NCBI RefSeq assembly: GCF_014639655.1
Contig: NZ_BMGB01000001.1
Span: 682,001 to 746,000 of the forward strand
DNA from: Conyzicola nivalis
GTDB lineage: Bacteria; Actinomycetota; Actinomycetes; Actinomycetales; Microbacteriaceae
Reading direction: 5' to 3'
DNA: 64,000 nucleotides
In this document: positions 50,664-60,214 of the stretch, in pieces
Layout of the letters: every line of letters starts with the position of its first letter
How positions within the stretch are numbered: position 1 is the first letter of the stretch
Made by a program: the position numbers and the translations under genes
The notes under the pieces: generated by a model
Database searches by the model: none
What the model was told of the DNA's origin: nothing
Seen by the model: only the letters and a program-made list of their open reading frames with translations

Positions 50664-51320
50664 ATGCCCGTGCTCGTGGGGGTCGTCGCCGTCGCGGCGC
50701 TGCTCAGCATCCCCCGTCTCACCTGGCAGTGGTTCGGCCTGTTCGCGACCCTCGTGCACGAACTCGGGCACGCCATCGCCGCCATCCTGAGTGGGCGGGT
50801 CGTGCACGGCATCCGCATCAGGCGCAACCACTCGGGCGACGCCATGAGCTCGGGGCGACCCGGTTTCGGCACCGTGCTCAGCGGAGTCTTCGGCTACCCG
50901 GCCCCCGCGATAGTGGGGGCCGCGCTGTTGTGGAGTGTCTTCAACGGGTATACCGCGATCGCGTTGTTCGTTGGTGGCGTCATCCTGATTCTCACCCTGC
51001 TCGTCATCCGCAACCTGTTCGGCGTGCTCGTTGTGCTCGCCTCGGCCGGCGTCGCGGCGCTGCTCTGGTTCTACGGCTCCCCGGAGGTGCGCGGATACGC
51101 GCTGCTCGTGCTCGGTGTCGCGCTCCTCGTCGGTGCCGTGCGCGGCCTCGTGACCGTGATCGGCGTGCACACGTCGCGGCGCTCGCAGTTGCAGACCTCC
51201 GACGCCTACCTGCTCTACAAAAGCACGGGTGTGCCCTCGCCCGTCTGGCTGCTGCTGTTCGCGGTGCTCATCGGCGCAAGCCTCACCTTCGCAATAGGGA
51301 CTTACGCGGCCAACGGTTAG
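50664..51320 (+). CDS. M50-like metallopeptidase, membrane
   Basis: The 218-aa protein has about six helices and the zinc motif LVHELGHAIAAILSG (HExxH) in its first membrane segment, as in M50B peptidases. The ATG at 50664 has no Shine-Dalgarno. The frame is open upstream for ~20 credible codons (IDTFTFSSLFERSAPLDVS) but has only non-standard start codons there, so the real start may be earlier. Function unknown. Confidence 0.75.
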   Translation: MPVLVGVVAVAALLSIPRLTWQWFGLFATLVHELGHAIAAILSGRVVHGIRIRRNHSGDAMSSGRPGFGTVLSGVFGYPAPAIVGAALLWSVFNGYTAIALFVGGVILILTLLVIRNLFGVLVVLASAGVAALLWFYGSPEVRGYALLVLGVALLVGAVRGLVTVIGVHTSRRSQLQTSDAYLLYKSTGVPSPVWLLLFAVLIGASLTFAIGTYAANG

Positions 51321-51323
51321 CGT
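51318..51323 (+). promoter_or_regulatory. possible -10 of the FAD oxidoreductase gene
   Basis: TAGCGT six bases before the ATG at 51330. It includes the stop codon of the peptidase gene, so coincidence is possible. Confidence 0.3.
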
Positions 51324-51329
51324 GAGAGC

Positions 51330-52796
51330 ATGACCGACTACGACGCCATCATTGTGGGCTCCGGCCCGAACGGGTTGTCCGCGGCGGTCACCCTCGCCCG
51401 CGCCGGGCTGAAAGTGATCGTGTACGAGCGCAACCCGACGATCGGCGGCGGCGCTCGCACGGCCGAACTCACCCTGCCGGGTTTCCTGCACGACGTGTGC
51501 TCGGCCGTGCACCCGATGGCACTCGCTTCGGGGTTTTTCCGCAGGTTCGGGCTCGATCAGCGCATCGACCTGCGCGTGCCCGAGGTGTCGTATGGGCACC
51601 CCCTCGACGACGGACGCGCGGGCATCGCGTGGCGTGACCTCGATCGCACCGCCGACGGGCTCGGCGTCGACGGGGCGGCGTGGAAGAGCCTGATGGGGCC
51701 GCTCGTGGCCAACGCCGGCCGGGTGGCGCAGTTCACCGGCTCCCAGTTGCTGCAGCTTCCGAGACATCCGCTCACCGCCGCCCTTTTCGGCCTGCGCTCT
51801 CTCGAACAGGGCTCGCCGGCCTGGAACCTGCGCTTCCGCGAAGATGTCGCGCCCGCGATGCTCAGCGGCGTCGGCGCGCACTCCATCCGTCCCATGCCGA
51901 GCCTCGCCACGGCGGGCGCGGCCCTCTCCCTCGGCACCTACGCGCACGCGCACGGCTGGCCCATCCCCATCGGCGGAAGCCAGTCGATCGTGAACGCGCT
52001 CGCCGACGATCTCCGCGCCCACGGCGGTGAGATCGTCACCGACACCGAGATCTTCTCGCTCGACGAACTGCCGTCATCGAAGGCCGTTCTGCTCGACGTG
52101 AGCGCGAAGTCGATGCTGCGCCTCGCCACCCTGCCCGAGGCCTACCGTCGCCGGGTCGAGCGCTTCCGCTACGGAGGGGCCGTCGCCAAGGTCGACTTCG
52201 CGCTCTCCGGGCCGGTGCCGTGGACGAACCTCGACCTGCGCCGGGCGGGCACGCTGCACGTGGGCGGGACCCGCGCCGAGATCGCGGCGGCCGAGGCGGA
52301 TGTCGCGGCCGGACGTCACAGCGAAAAGCCCTACGTCCTCGTGGCACAGCCCTCGATCGCCGACCCCACGCGCGCGCCTGAGGGTGGTCACGTACTCTGG
52401 GCCTACACCCACGTACCGCACGACTCGTCTCTCGACCAGACCGAGGCCATCACCCGGCAGATCGAACGGTTCGCGCCCGGTTTCCGCGACCTCGTGCTTG
52501 CCCGCTCGAGCATGACGGCGCGCGACATGGAGAACTACAACCCCAACTACGTCGGCGGCGACATCGCCTCGGGCGGCGCGAGTTTTGCCCAGTTGCTCGC
52601 GCGTCCGGTGCTCTCGCCCGAGCCTTGGCGCACGCCCGCCCCCGGCGTCTACCTCTGCTCGTCGTCGACGCCCCCCGGACCCGGAGTGCACGGCCTGCCC
52701 GGCTACTACGCCGCCCGCAGCGCTCTCCGGCACGAATTCGGCATCACCGCCGCCCCGAACCTCGCCCCGTCCCCCGCCACAACGTCTGCGCCGTAA
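51330..52796 (+). CDS. NAD(P)/FAD-dependent oxidoreductase (phytoene-desaturase-like)
   Basis: The 488-aa flavoprotein has an N-terminal Rossmann motif IIVGSGPNGLSAAVTLARAG, GGGARTAELTLPGFLHDVCSAVHP and a C-terminal FAD motif (GVYLCSSSTPPGPGVHGLPG). It is of the CrtI/amine-oxidase branch, cytoplasmic or membrane-associated; the substrate is not known. It is followed eight bases later by an SRPBCC gene. Confidence 0.9.
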   Translation: MTDYDAIIVGSGPNGLSAAVTLARAGLKVIVYERNPTIGGGARTAELTLPGFLHDVCSAVHPMALASGFFRRFGLDQRIDLRVPEVSYGHPLDDGRAGIAWRDLDRTADGLGVDGAAWKSLMGPLVANAGRVAQFTGSQLLQLPRHPLTAALFGLRSLEQGSPAWNLRFREDVAPAMLSGVGAHSIRPMPSLATAGAALSLGTYAHAHGWPIPIGGSQSIVNALADDLRAHGGEIVTDTEIFSLDELPSSKAVLLDVSAKSMLRLATLPEAYRRRVERFRYGGAVAKVDFALSGPVPWTNLDLRRAGTLHVGGTRAEIAAAEADVAAGRHSEKPYVLVAQPSIADPTRAPEGGHVLWAYTHVPHDSSLDQTEAITRQIERFAPGFRDLVLARSSMTARDMENYNPNYVGGDIASGGASFAQLLARPVLSPEPWRTPAPGVYLCSSSTPPGPGVHGLPGYYAARSALRHEFGITAAPNLAPSPATTSAP

Positions 52797-52803
52797 GGAT
52801 CAC

Positions 52804-53253
52804 ATGTCAGTCAACGTCCGCACCATGAACTGTTCCCCCGAGGCGGTCTTCGCCGTTCTCGCCGACGGGTGGATCTTCCCGACCTGGGTTGTCGGGGCGT
52901 CCAGGATGCGAGACGTGGATGACGCGTGGCCCGCCGTGGGCTCGAAGCTGCAGCACTCGTTTGGGGTGTGGCCCGCGCTGATCAACGACGAGACGACCGT
53001 ACTCGAGTGGGATCCGCCACGGCGGATGGTGATCCAGCCCAAGGGCTGGCCGATCGGTGAGGCCCGGGTGACGCTCGACGTGAAGCCTCGCGGGCACGGC
53101 TGCGTCGTGCGCATCACCGAGGGCGCAGTGAAGGGCCCGGGCTCCCTCGTTCCCGACTTCCTGCTCGACCCGCCGCTCTATCTCCGCAACATCGAGACGC
53201 TGCGCCGCCTGGCCTACATCGCCGAGGGCAAGAGCTCGAACGGCGACGCGTAG
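52804..53253 (+). CDS. SRPBCC-family protein
   Basis: The 149-aa START/Bet v 1-like protein has a strand-helix start (VNVRTMNCSPEAVFAVLADGW), then GSKLQHSFGVWPALINDETT. It binds a hydrophobic ligand in a cavity. The ATG has AAGGA five bases upstream. Following the oxidoreductase gene, it may bind its substrate or product. Confidence 0.85.
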   Translation: MSVNVRTMNCSPEAVFAVLADGWIFPTWVVGASRMRDVDDAWPAVGSKLQHSFGVWPALINDETTVLEWDPPRRMVIQPKGWPIGEARVTLDVKPRGHGCVVRITEGAVKGPGSLVPDFLLDPPLYLRNIETLRRLAYIAEGKSSNGDA

Positions 53254-53271
53254 CGCCGTTCGGCCCCCCGG

Positions 53272-54306
53272 TTACTTCTTCTTCGCCACCACGGTGGCGA
53301 TTGCGCCGCCGAGCGCAGCTGCCGTCGCCGCGGCGAGACCCCAGCTGAGCCCGCGGTTGCGGATGGCCCACACCTGCGGCGACCCGTTGTGGGCCTGGTC
53401 GCTGAAGATACCCGTGGCGCCCTGGTCGCCGGGTACCGGCGCGTACAGGTTGTTCGGCAGCATCGGCTCGGTCTTCTCGGGAGCCTGCTGGCCGTCGTAG
53501 CCGCTCTTGGCCAGGTACCAGTCCATAAAGCCGGCGGCGAAACGGTTGCCGAGCACGGTACCGACTGTCGGCTCCCCCACCCAAGTGCGGCGGCGCGGCT
53601 TCTCTGCGACGGCCACGATCGCGCGGGCCCCGACCTCGGGCTCGAAGATCGGTGCGACGGGCATCGGGTGATGCGGCAGATCGGTCTTCACCCAGTTGAA
53701 CTGGATGGTGTTGAGCGCGGGCATGTCGACGGTGGAGATCTTCACGGCGCTGCCGTTGTGAATCAGCTCGGTGGTCACCGACTCGGTGAAGCCTTGCACG
53801 GCGTGCTTGGCGGCGCAGTAGGCGGCCTGCAGCGGGATCCCGCGGTGGGCGAGCGCCGACCCGACCTGGATCACGTGGCCGTGGTTGCGCGGGACCATGC
53901 GGCTGAGAGCGGCACGGGTTCCGTTGACGAAGCCGAAGTAGTTCACCTGGGTGGCGCGCTCGAAGTCGGCGGGGTCGGTCGAGAGGAACTCGCCGAACAC
54001 CCCCACCATGGCGCCGTTCACCCAGAGGTCGATGCGGCCGAGTTCGGCCTCGGTGCGGTCGGCCGCGCGTTCGACGGCTTCTCGGTCCGAGACATCCGTG
54101 GAGATTCCGATGGCGCGCTGTCCGAGTGCTTCGACGTCGCCGACCGCGCCGGCAAGACCGTCTTCGCCGCGTGCGAGCACGGCGACGTCCCAGCCGGCGG
54201 CGGCGAGCTGTCGCACGACGGCGCGGCCGAGACCGGCGGAGCCTCCCGTGACGACGGCGACCCTGCTCTTCGTGGATCCTGCTGTTTCGTGCTCTGCGGC
54301 GGACAT
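53272..54306 (-). CDS. SDR-family oxidoreductase with C-terminal membrane helix
   Basis: The 344-aa short-chain dehydrogenase has VTGGSAGLGRAVVRQLAAAG, VNGAMVGVFGEF (N-x-A-x), VIQVGSALAHRG (Ser) and AAYCAAKHAV (Tyr-x3-Lys). A single hydrophobic stretch near the end (LAAATAAALGGAIATVVAKKK) suggests a membrane anchor. GAGGAG stands six bases before the ATG. Confidence 0.92.
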   Translation of the reverse strand: MSAAEHETAGSTKSRVAVVTGGSAGLGRAVVRQLAAAGWDVAVLARGEDGLAGAVGDVEALGQRAIGISTDVSDREAVERAADRTEAELGRIDLWVNGAMVGVFGEFLSTDPADFERATQVNYFGFVNGTRAALSRMVPRNHGHVIQVGSALAHRGIPLQAAYCAAKHAVQGFTESVTTELIHNGSAVKISTVDMPALNTIQFNWVKTDLPHHPMPVAPIFEPEVGARAIVAVAEKPRRRTWVGEPTVGTVLGNRFAAGFMDWYLAKSGYDGQQAPEKTEPMLPNNLYAPVPGDQGATGIFSDQAHNGSPQVWAIRNRGLSWGLAAATAAALGGAIATVVAKKK

Positions 54307-54515
54307 CGGGCGCTCCTCAACGTGTGACGGACTTCCACCCTACGAAGCGCCGCGCCATTCGCCGCCTCCGTGGCTGGGCCTTGACCGGCGGTGCGCGACC
54401 TGTAGTCTCCCGCCGGCGTCAGCGCGCCGCCCGCACCCTTTCCTCCCCAGCCGATCGGCCGTGCCGCGAGCCCACTGTTCGTCGGTCCCGGCGCCCTGCC
54501 CCGCCCGGCGGAATC

Positions 54516-54521
54516 TACGGT
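54516..54521 (+). promoter_or_regulatory. -10 element of the Tyr/Gly-repeat gene
   Basis: TACGGT seven bases before the ATG at 54529, in a divergent intergenic region. No Shine-Dalgarno is seen. Confidence 0.35.
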
Positions 54522-54528
54522 TCCAGTC

Positions 54529-55515
54529 ATGATCATCGAATCCGGAATCGACGTGCTCCAGGCGCTCTGCGGCAGCGTGAGCAGCGACAACCCCGACGGG
54601 CTGTGGATCGTGGCGATGGACGAGAATCTCCGCCTGCTCTACGTCGAACCGGTGGTCCGGCAGCTGTCCGGCCCGGTCGAGCAACATCTCGACGACATCG
54701 CGGAATACCTCGGCAGCGCGCGGGACATCGCCTACTTCGCGCTCGGGTGGACCAGTGCGGTCGAGGTCGACAGCGAGTCAACGTGGTTGGCCGACGTCGA
54801 CCGGCGGCTGCACGAGGATCCCGGCGTCGCGGTATCCCGACTGCTCGGCATCATCGTGTTCGACCGCTCGTCGCTCTACTCGAGCCTCCCCCACTGCGAG
54901 TTCAGCATCGAGCGGGGTTTTCAGGACCTGCCACGCGCGATGATGGTGGCCGGGCCGCACGGGTTGGACTGCTCGTGTCCGCCCTGTGCCGCCGAGCGTC
55001 GCGCCTTCGATCAGTCGACGGACGACTCGTACGGTGACGGCCTCTACGGCGACGACCCGTACGGCGAAGACCCCTACGGTGGCGGTGCATATGGCGAGGG
55101 TGCATATGGCGACGGCGCGTACGGCGGCGGCGCATATGACAGCGGCGGCTCGTACGGTGACGACGGCTACACCCCGTATGCCGACGAGCGGTTTGCCGAC
55201 GGGCCGTACGTTCCGACCCCCGGTCGGCGCCGGTCGCGTCGTCGGCGGCGCCCGCGCCTCTACGACCCCGACTACGAGCCGCCGATGGCGCTCGACGGAC
55301 TGCAGTTCGACCGGTTCACCAACCGCTGGCACCCGCCTCCCGCCCGTGCCGGCAAACGCTGGACACGCGACGAAGAGCAGACCATCGCGCTGTCCCACGA
55401 GCAGGGGCTCAGTTGTTTCGACATCTCGCTGCTGGTGCAGCGGCAACCGAAAGCCGTGGCAAAGCGCCTGAACAAGCTGGGCCTGTCATCGTCGACGATG
55501 GTGCCGTCGTTCTAG
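54529..55515 (+). CDS. Tyr/Gly-repeat protein with Myb/SANT-like C-terminus
   Basis: The 328-aa protein has an N-terminal alpha/beta domain (residues ~1-150: GLWIVAMDENLRLLYVEPVV, LLGIIVFDRSSLYSSLPHCEF), possibly JAB-like, ending with a CSCPPCAAER cysteine cluster. A Tyr-Gly-Asp/Glu repeat follows (DDPYGEDPYGGGAYGEGAYG, ~165-210), then an Arg-rich patch (RRRSRRRRRPR). The end (RWTRDEEQTIALSHEQGLS, AVAKRLNKLGL) has the layout of a Myb/SANT-type DNA-binding helix-turn-helix. Unknown function; DNA binding with phase-separating low-complexity linker is a guess. Confidence 0.75.
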   Translation: MIIESGIDVLQALCGSVSSDNPDGLWIVAMDENLRLLYVEPVVRQLSGPVEQHLDDIAEYLGSARDIAYFALGWTSAVEVDSESTWLADVDRRLHEDPGVAVSRLLGIIVFDRSSLYSSLPHCEFSIERGFQDLPRAMMVAGPHGLDCSCPPCAAERRAFDQSTDDSYGDGLYGDDPYGEDPYGGGAYGEGAYGDGAYGGGAYDSGGSYGDDGYTPYADERFADGPYVPTPGRRRSRRRRRPRLYDPDYEPPMALDGLQFDRFTNRWHPPPARAGKRWTRDEEQTIALSHEQGLSCFDISLLVQRQPKAVAKRLNKLGLSSSTMVPSF

Positions 55516-56051
55516 TCGGGCAGTTCGCTCTCGACCCGGTCGCGCAGCGCGGCGTTCATCGCGTGGAACGACGGCGCCGTCTCCCCGTGCAGCATCCCGG
55601 TGACGAAGAGCACGGCGACGCCGCGGAACTGCTCGTTCTGGGTCAGCCGGGTGCGCCCGTCCGGCAGTGCCTCCAGCGTGAAGCTGTGTTCGCCGTCGAA
55701 AATGCCGACGACGCCCAGGTGTCCTTCCCAGCGCAGTTCGCGGTTGCGTTCCACGTCGCGAACCGTGGGGGTGAAGGTCATGCCGTCGGTCTCGAACGTC
55801 AGCCGCGCGCCCTCTTTCACCTCACCGCGCATGCCCGTCAGGGTCGGGTTCCACTCCGGGTACGCGTCGAAATCGGTGAGGGCCGTCCACACTCGCTCGG
55901 GTGGCGCGTCGATGTCGACGCTGGTCTGGATCGAATACGGATGCGCCCGCTGCCACAGCGCGAGAATCAGCACGATCGCGAGCATCGTCACGGCGCCGAT
56001 GCCTGCTCGGCGCCAGTCGAACCGTCGCTTGGCGCCCGGCATCCCGGTCAT
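55512..56051 (-). CDS. SRPBCC-family protein with N-terminal membrane helix
   Basis: The 179-aa protein has a short N-terminal hydrophobic helix (AGIGAVTMLAIVLILALW), then SIQTSVDIDAPPERVWTALT and FDAYPEWNPTL, a START-like ligand-binding fold. It starts at the ATG of an ATGA overlap with the TetR gene. The stop shares CTAG with the convergent Tyr/Gly-repeat gene. Ligand unknown. Confidence 0.85.
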   Translation of the reverse strand: MTGMPGAKRRFDWRRAGIGAVTMLAIVLILALWQRAHPYSIQTSVDIDAPPERVWTALTDFDAYPEWNPTLTGMRGEVKEGARLTFETDGMTFTPTVRDVERNRELRWEGHLGVVGIFDGEHSFTLEALPDGRTRLTQNEQFRGVAVLFVTGMLHGETAPSFHAMNAALRDRVESELPD

Positions 56052-56617
56052 CGCGCGCCAGCCAGCACGGTTCGCACGAGCGCCCGCGCGTACGCGTCGT
56101 CGAGGGACCCGCCCGTGATCAGCACGCGGTAGTAGACCGCTCCCGCCAGTTCGTCCGTCACAACCTCCGGGTCGAGGTCTCGACGCAGCGCGCCGCCCGC
56201 GATCCCGCGCTCGAGCACCGCGGCGGTCGCCGCCCGACGGTCGGACCACAACCGGTCGACGGCCGAGCCGAGATCGTCGTCGCGCATCCGGGCGGCCGCG
56301 AGCTCCGCAACGAGCCGACGTATCGGCGCGGGATCGAGCACGTGACACATGCCGCCGGCGATCGTGGTGAGGTCGTTCGCGATGTCGTCTGCCTCGTCGC
56401 CGGTGTTCGGAACGTCCACCACGCCCTGCCAGCCGGCGACGACGCTCACGACCAGATGGTTCTTCGTGGGCCAACGGCGGTACACCGTCGTCTTCGCCAC
56501 ACCGACACTGCGGGCGATCTCGTCGACGACGAGCCCGTCGTAGCCGTCCTGCAGCAGGGCTTCGGCCGCGGCGGCGAGGATGAGCGCGTCGGACTCGGTG
56601 TTACGCGGTCGCGCCAT
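56048..56617 (-). CDS. TetR-family regulator
   Basis: The 189-aa regulator has an N-terminal HTH (ILAAAAEALLQDGYDGLVVD, EIARSVGVAKTTVYRRWPTK). GAGGGGG lies four bases before the ATG. A palindrome sits upstream. It probably represses itself and the coupled SRPBCC gene. Confidence 0.92.
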   Translation of the reverse strand: MARPRNTESDALILAAAAEALLQDGYDGLVVDEIARSVGVAKTTVYRRWPTKNHLVVSVVAGWQGVVDVPNTGDEADDIANDLTTIAGGMCHVLDPAPIRRLVAELAAARMRDDDLGSAVDRLWSDRRAATAAVLERGIAGGALRRDLDPEVVTDELAGAVYYRVLITGGSLDDAYARALVRTVLAGAR

Positions 56618-56637
56618 TCTGCCCCCTCGAGATAAGA

Positions 56638-56649
56638 CTACCGAGGTAG
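56638..56649. promoter_or_regulatory. candidate TetR operator
   Basis: CTACC-GA-GGTAG inverted repeat 21-32 bases upstream of the TetR start, in the presumed promoter. Confidence 0.4.
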
Positions 56650-56679
56650 CGTAACACGGGACGGGGACGGCAGCCGGGC

Positions 56680-59600
56680 CTAGGCCTCTACCAGCCCGAT
56701 GAAGGCGCTCAGCTGGGCCAGCGCCACCGGGTTGGTCGGCAGGTACTCGACGAGCGCCGGCGAGTAGAGCAGGTAGGCGGCCCACTGCGCCCGCGAGATG
56801 GCCACGTTGAGCCGGTTGGCCAGCAGCAGGAACTCGAGTCCGCGCGGCACCTCGTCGGCCGACGACGCCGCGAGCGACACGATCGCGATCGCGGCCTCCC
56901 GGCCCTGGAACTTGTCGACCGTGCCCACGGGAACGCCATCGAGACCGGCTGCGGCGAGCTGCTCGCCGATCAGTTCTACCTGCGCGTTGTATGGCGCCAC
57001 GACTATAACGTCGTCCTGCTCGAGCGGGCGGGTCGTGCCGCCCTCCGTCCACGCCCTGCCGAGTGCGTCGCGCACCAGCTCGACGACGCGCGCCGCCTCC
57101 TCGGGCGAGGAGGTCGAGTTGAGGTGGTGATATACGGGGATCGGATGGAGTCCGGGCTCGAGCCCCACGAGCATCCGGTCTTCTGCCTTCGATTCCAATT
57201 TGCCCTCGTACGACAGTCTCGACACCGGCGCGCACACGTCAGGGTGCATGCGCCAGCTCTTCGCGAGGAAGTAGCCGAACTCGGGCGGCAGGACGTCGTG
57301 ACCGTCGCTGAGCCAGCCGAGCGCCGAGACGTCGACGGGTTCCGGATGCGACCCCTGGCTCACCTGGGGAAGCTGTTGGGGGTCGCCGAGCAGTAACAAG
57401 CGCTGCGCCGACACGGCCGCGGCGATCGTCGAGGCGAGGGAGAACTGTCCGGCCTCGTCGACCACGAGCAGGTCGAGAGACTCGCGGGGAATCGTGCCGG
57501 CGTTTGCGAACGTCCAGGCCGTGCCGCCGATGACCCAGCCGTCGTCTTGCCCGGTGAAGTCGGAGATGTGGGCGGGCGTGCTGAGCGTGACCCACGGGTG
57601 GTCGTCGATGTCGCCCTTCTTCGGCTTCTTGCCGATGCGCTCGGGGTCGAGGCCGGCGGCGGCGATCGCGCGCAGCATGTTCTTCACGGTTTCGTGCGAC
57701 TGGGCAACGATGCCCACGCGCCAGCCGTGGTTCTTCACCAGGTCGGCGATTACCCGCGATCCCGTGTAGGTCTTGCCCGTTCCGGGCGGGCCTTGCACTG
57801 CGAGGTAGGAGTGGTCGAGCGTCATCAGGCTGTCGCGGATGGCTGCAACGGTGTCGTCGCCGGCGGGCGCCAGCGTCGCGCGCGGCGGCACGCGGCGAAG
57901 CACGTCGAGCGCCGCGTTCGGGAGCATGTCGGGCAGCGCGCCGAGCACTCGGGCGCCCCACTCCTCGATGGCCTCCGGCTGAGGGGTCGCTCGGGGCGGC
58001 GCGGGCGGGGTGAGCGCCGCGGGGAGCTCGTCGAACTGGTCGGCCCCCGTCTCGAGCAGCTCCTGGATGACGTAGGTGACGTGCCCCGCCTCCTCGATGA
58101 TGTCGATGATCTCGCCCTCACTCGAGGCGCGAGCGCCCGGTGAGCGTCTGGCCGAGATCGGCGGCTGCGGGTCTTCGTAGACGAGGTAGGGGTTCTGCTC
58201 GGCCTTGAACGAGCTGCCGGGCGACACCGTGCCCGACACCTCGATGATGCGGCGGTCCTTCTTCTGCCGGCCCTCGCGGAACCACGGTTTCACAACCTCC
58301 GCGTGTTCGATCACGAGCACGTTGCGCGTGTCCGACCATTCGTCGAGCGGCGAGACCAGCCGGTCGAAGTGGTCCTGCCAGAACTTCTTGCCCTCGCGAC
58401 GGTGGTAGTCGATCGCCGCGGACGCCAAGGCGATAGCCGTGTCATCCGGCGTTCGCTCCCCTGGCTGCACGTCGGCGACGTGCTGCGACAGTGCGAGGTA
58501 TACGGGGCTCGGCTCGCGCACGATCGGAAGGTCGAGCTCGAGGTCGCGGGCGGGCGTCGGCGAGATGCCGTTCTCGGACGCGCGCGCGCGCAGCCAGTCG
58601 CGCAGCCGCAGCGTCGACACGCAGTCGTACTCGTTGTAGCTGGCGATGGCGTCGAGCTTGGCCTGACCGGCCGCGATATCGCCGTCGCGCATGAGCTGAC
58701 GGGCGTCGGCGTACTCCGTCACGGAATCGGCCGCGTTGGCCACGCCGCTGCGCTCGCTCGGCATGTAGAGCGGCTCGAGCTTCTTGATGGAGTAGCTGTG
58801 CGAGCCGACCCGCACGCTCTTCTTGACGAGCGGATACAGGTCGACAAGCACGTCGTCGCGCAGCAGGTCGTCGACGGCGTCTTCACCGACGCCGTGACGC
58901 GCCGCGAGGGAGAGCAGGTGCGTGCGTTCGTAGGCGGCGTAGTGGTAGATGTGCATGCCCGGATGCTTCGCCCGACGTTCGGCGACGTAGGCCAAGAACT
59001 GCTCGAGGGCCACCCGTTCCTGGGCATAGTCGTGGGCCCAGAAGGTGCGGAACGTGTCATCCGGCTCGACGAGTCCGAAGAGATAGTCGAGGCCCCACTC
59101 GACGGCCGTCGCCCCAGCGCTCGACGGGGCGGCGCTCGACGGGGCGGCGATTGACCCGGCCGTACCCGACTCGGAGTAGAGCGGATCGCCTTCGAAGTCG
59201 AAGAAGATGTCTCCGGCGTCGGGAAGCGGCAGCGCTGCGAGGGCCTGGGGGTTGTACACGTCGTACGCCGGCGCGTCGCCGTCGTGGGGTGCCGTCTGGA
59301 TGCGCGCCTGCGAGCGGAGCCCGGCGAGCGTCGAGGCACTCAGCCCCTCCACCGACGGTCGACCGTCTAGCTGGTCGGGAACCTCAGCGAGCTGCTCGAT
59401 CGTCGTGATCCCGGCGGCGTTGAGCTTGCGACGCTGGGTGAGCCGCATTCCGGCGACGAGCAGCACGTCGCGATGAAGCTCGACCTGCTGCGTACACGCG
59501 GCGCAGCGACCGCAGATCGAGTACCGCGGGTCGCCCCACGGTGTCGCGGCGTCATCCGCGATGCGGTCGTCGAGCATGGTCTGCAGGCGTTCGCGGCGCT

Positions 59601-60156
59601 TGCGGTAGACCGGAAGAATGTCGCGCAGGGCGTGGGTGCTCGTGCGGCCGTCGCCGAGGATGAGGTGCACGTTGTCGCCGACCTCCACCCCGAGGGCCAT
59701 CACCTGATCGCTATAAGCGGCGAGCTGCAGCAGGGCGGTGATCTTGGCGCTGCGGGCGAGCTTGGTGTCGTAGACCTCGTACACGCCGTCGTCGTTCAGC
59801 ATGATGAAGTCGGCGAATCCGAGCAGGCGGCCGTCGAAGAATGTCGCCTGGAACAGCACGTCGGCACCGTCACGCAAAGCCTGCGCCGTGATCGCGGCCG
59901 CTTCGCCATACTGGTCGAAGTCGGGGTGGTCGAACTCGACGACCTGCCGCGTCTTTTTCAGCGTCTCGAGCACGCGCAGCTCGTGGGCCGTTCCGAGCAG
60001 GCCGGCTCGCACGAGCATGTCGTCTTCGATGTCGTCGACCCGCTCGACCCGGCCGAGTTTCGCGTCGAGCTTGCGCATCAATGCCCACTCGCACTTCGCG
60101 GCGGCGGTGAGGTCGCTCGCCGAATAGATGACTGTCGTCGGGTCGATCAGAATCAC
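56680..60156 (-). CDS. TM0106-type RecB-like nuclease fused to a superfamily 1 helicase
   Basis: The 1158-aa protein begins with a RecB-like nuclease (SASDLTAAAKCEWALMRKLD, GFADFIMLND, YEVYDTKLARSAKI) including cysteines SICGRCAACTQQ. A RNase H-like TM0106 middle (DIFFDFEGDPLY, ASYNEYDCVSTLRLRDWL) follows. From ~780 a Dna2/Upf1-type helicase occurs: VQGPPGTGKTYTGSRVIADL, VVDEAGQFSLA, LLGDPQQLPQV, AISRAQWAAYLL. Probably DNA repair or defence against foreign DNA; no other defence gene adjoins it. Confidence 0.9.
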   Translation of the reverse strand: MILIDPTTVIYSASDLTAAAKCEWALMRKLDAKLGRVERVDDIEDDMLVRAGLLGTAHELRVLETLKKTRQVVEFDHPDFDQYGEAAAITAQALRDGADVLFQATFFDGRLLGFADFIMLNDDGVYEVYDTKLARSAKITALLQLAAYSDQVMALGVEVGDNVHLILGDGRTSTHALRDILPVYRKRRERLQTMLDDRIADDAATPWGDPRYSICGRCAACTQQVELHRDVLLVAGMRLTQRRKLNAAGITTIEQLAEVPDQLDGRPSVEGLSASTLAGLRSQARIQTAPHDGDAPAYDVYNPQALAALPLPDAGDIFFDFEGDPLYSESGTAGSIAAPSSAAPSSAGATAVEWGLDYLFGLVEPDDTFRTFWAHDYAQERVALEQFLAYVAERRAKHPGMHIYHYAAYERTHLLSLAARHGVGEDAVDDLLRDDVLVDLYPLVKKSVRVGSHSYSIKKLEPLYMPSERSGVANAADSVTEYADARQLMRDGDIAAGQAKLDAIASYNEYDCVSTLRLRDWLRARASENGISPTPARDLELDLPIVREPSPVYLALSQHVADVQPGERTPDDTAIALASAAIDYHRREGKKFWQDHFDRLVSPLDEWSDTRNVLVIEHAEVVKPWFREGRQKKDRRIIEVSGTVSPGSSFKAEQNPYLVYEDPQPPISARRSPGARASSEGEIIDIIEEAGHVTYVIQELLETGADQFDELPAALTPPAPPRATPQPEAIEEWGARVLGALPDMLPNAALDVLRRVPPRATLAPAGDDTVAAIRDSLMTLDHSYLAVQGPPGTGKTYTGSRVIADLVKNHGWRVGIVAQSHETVKNMLRAIAAAGLDPERIGKKPKKGDIDDHPWVTLSTPAHISDFTGQDDGWVIGGTAWTFANAGTIPRESLDLLVVDEAGQFSLASTIAAAVSAQRLLLLGDPQQLPQVSQGSHPEPVDVSALGWLSDGHDVLPPEFGYFLAKSWRMHPDVCAPVSRLSYEGKLESKAEDRMLVGLEPGLHPIPVYHHLNSTSSPEEAARVVELVRDALGRAWTEGGTTRPLEQDDVIVVAPYNAQVELIGEQLAAAGLDGVPVGTVDKFQGREAAIAIVSLAASSADEVPRGLEFLLLANRLNVAISRAQWAAYLLYSPALVEYLPTNPVALAQLSAFIGLVEA

Positions 60157-60214
60157 GGGGCTCCTCGGAACTGGCTCTCGTCAGGCTAGCGCGCACGACC
60201 GACCTCGGGATGAC

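Noticed and set aside
49581-52022. 813-codon minus-strand frame
   Set aside because: Low-complexity, His/Arg-rich translation antisense to four recognisable genes.
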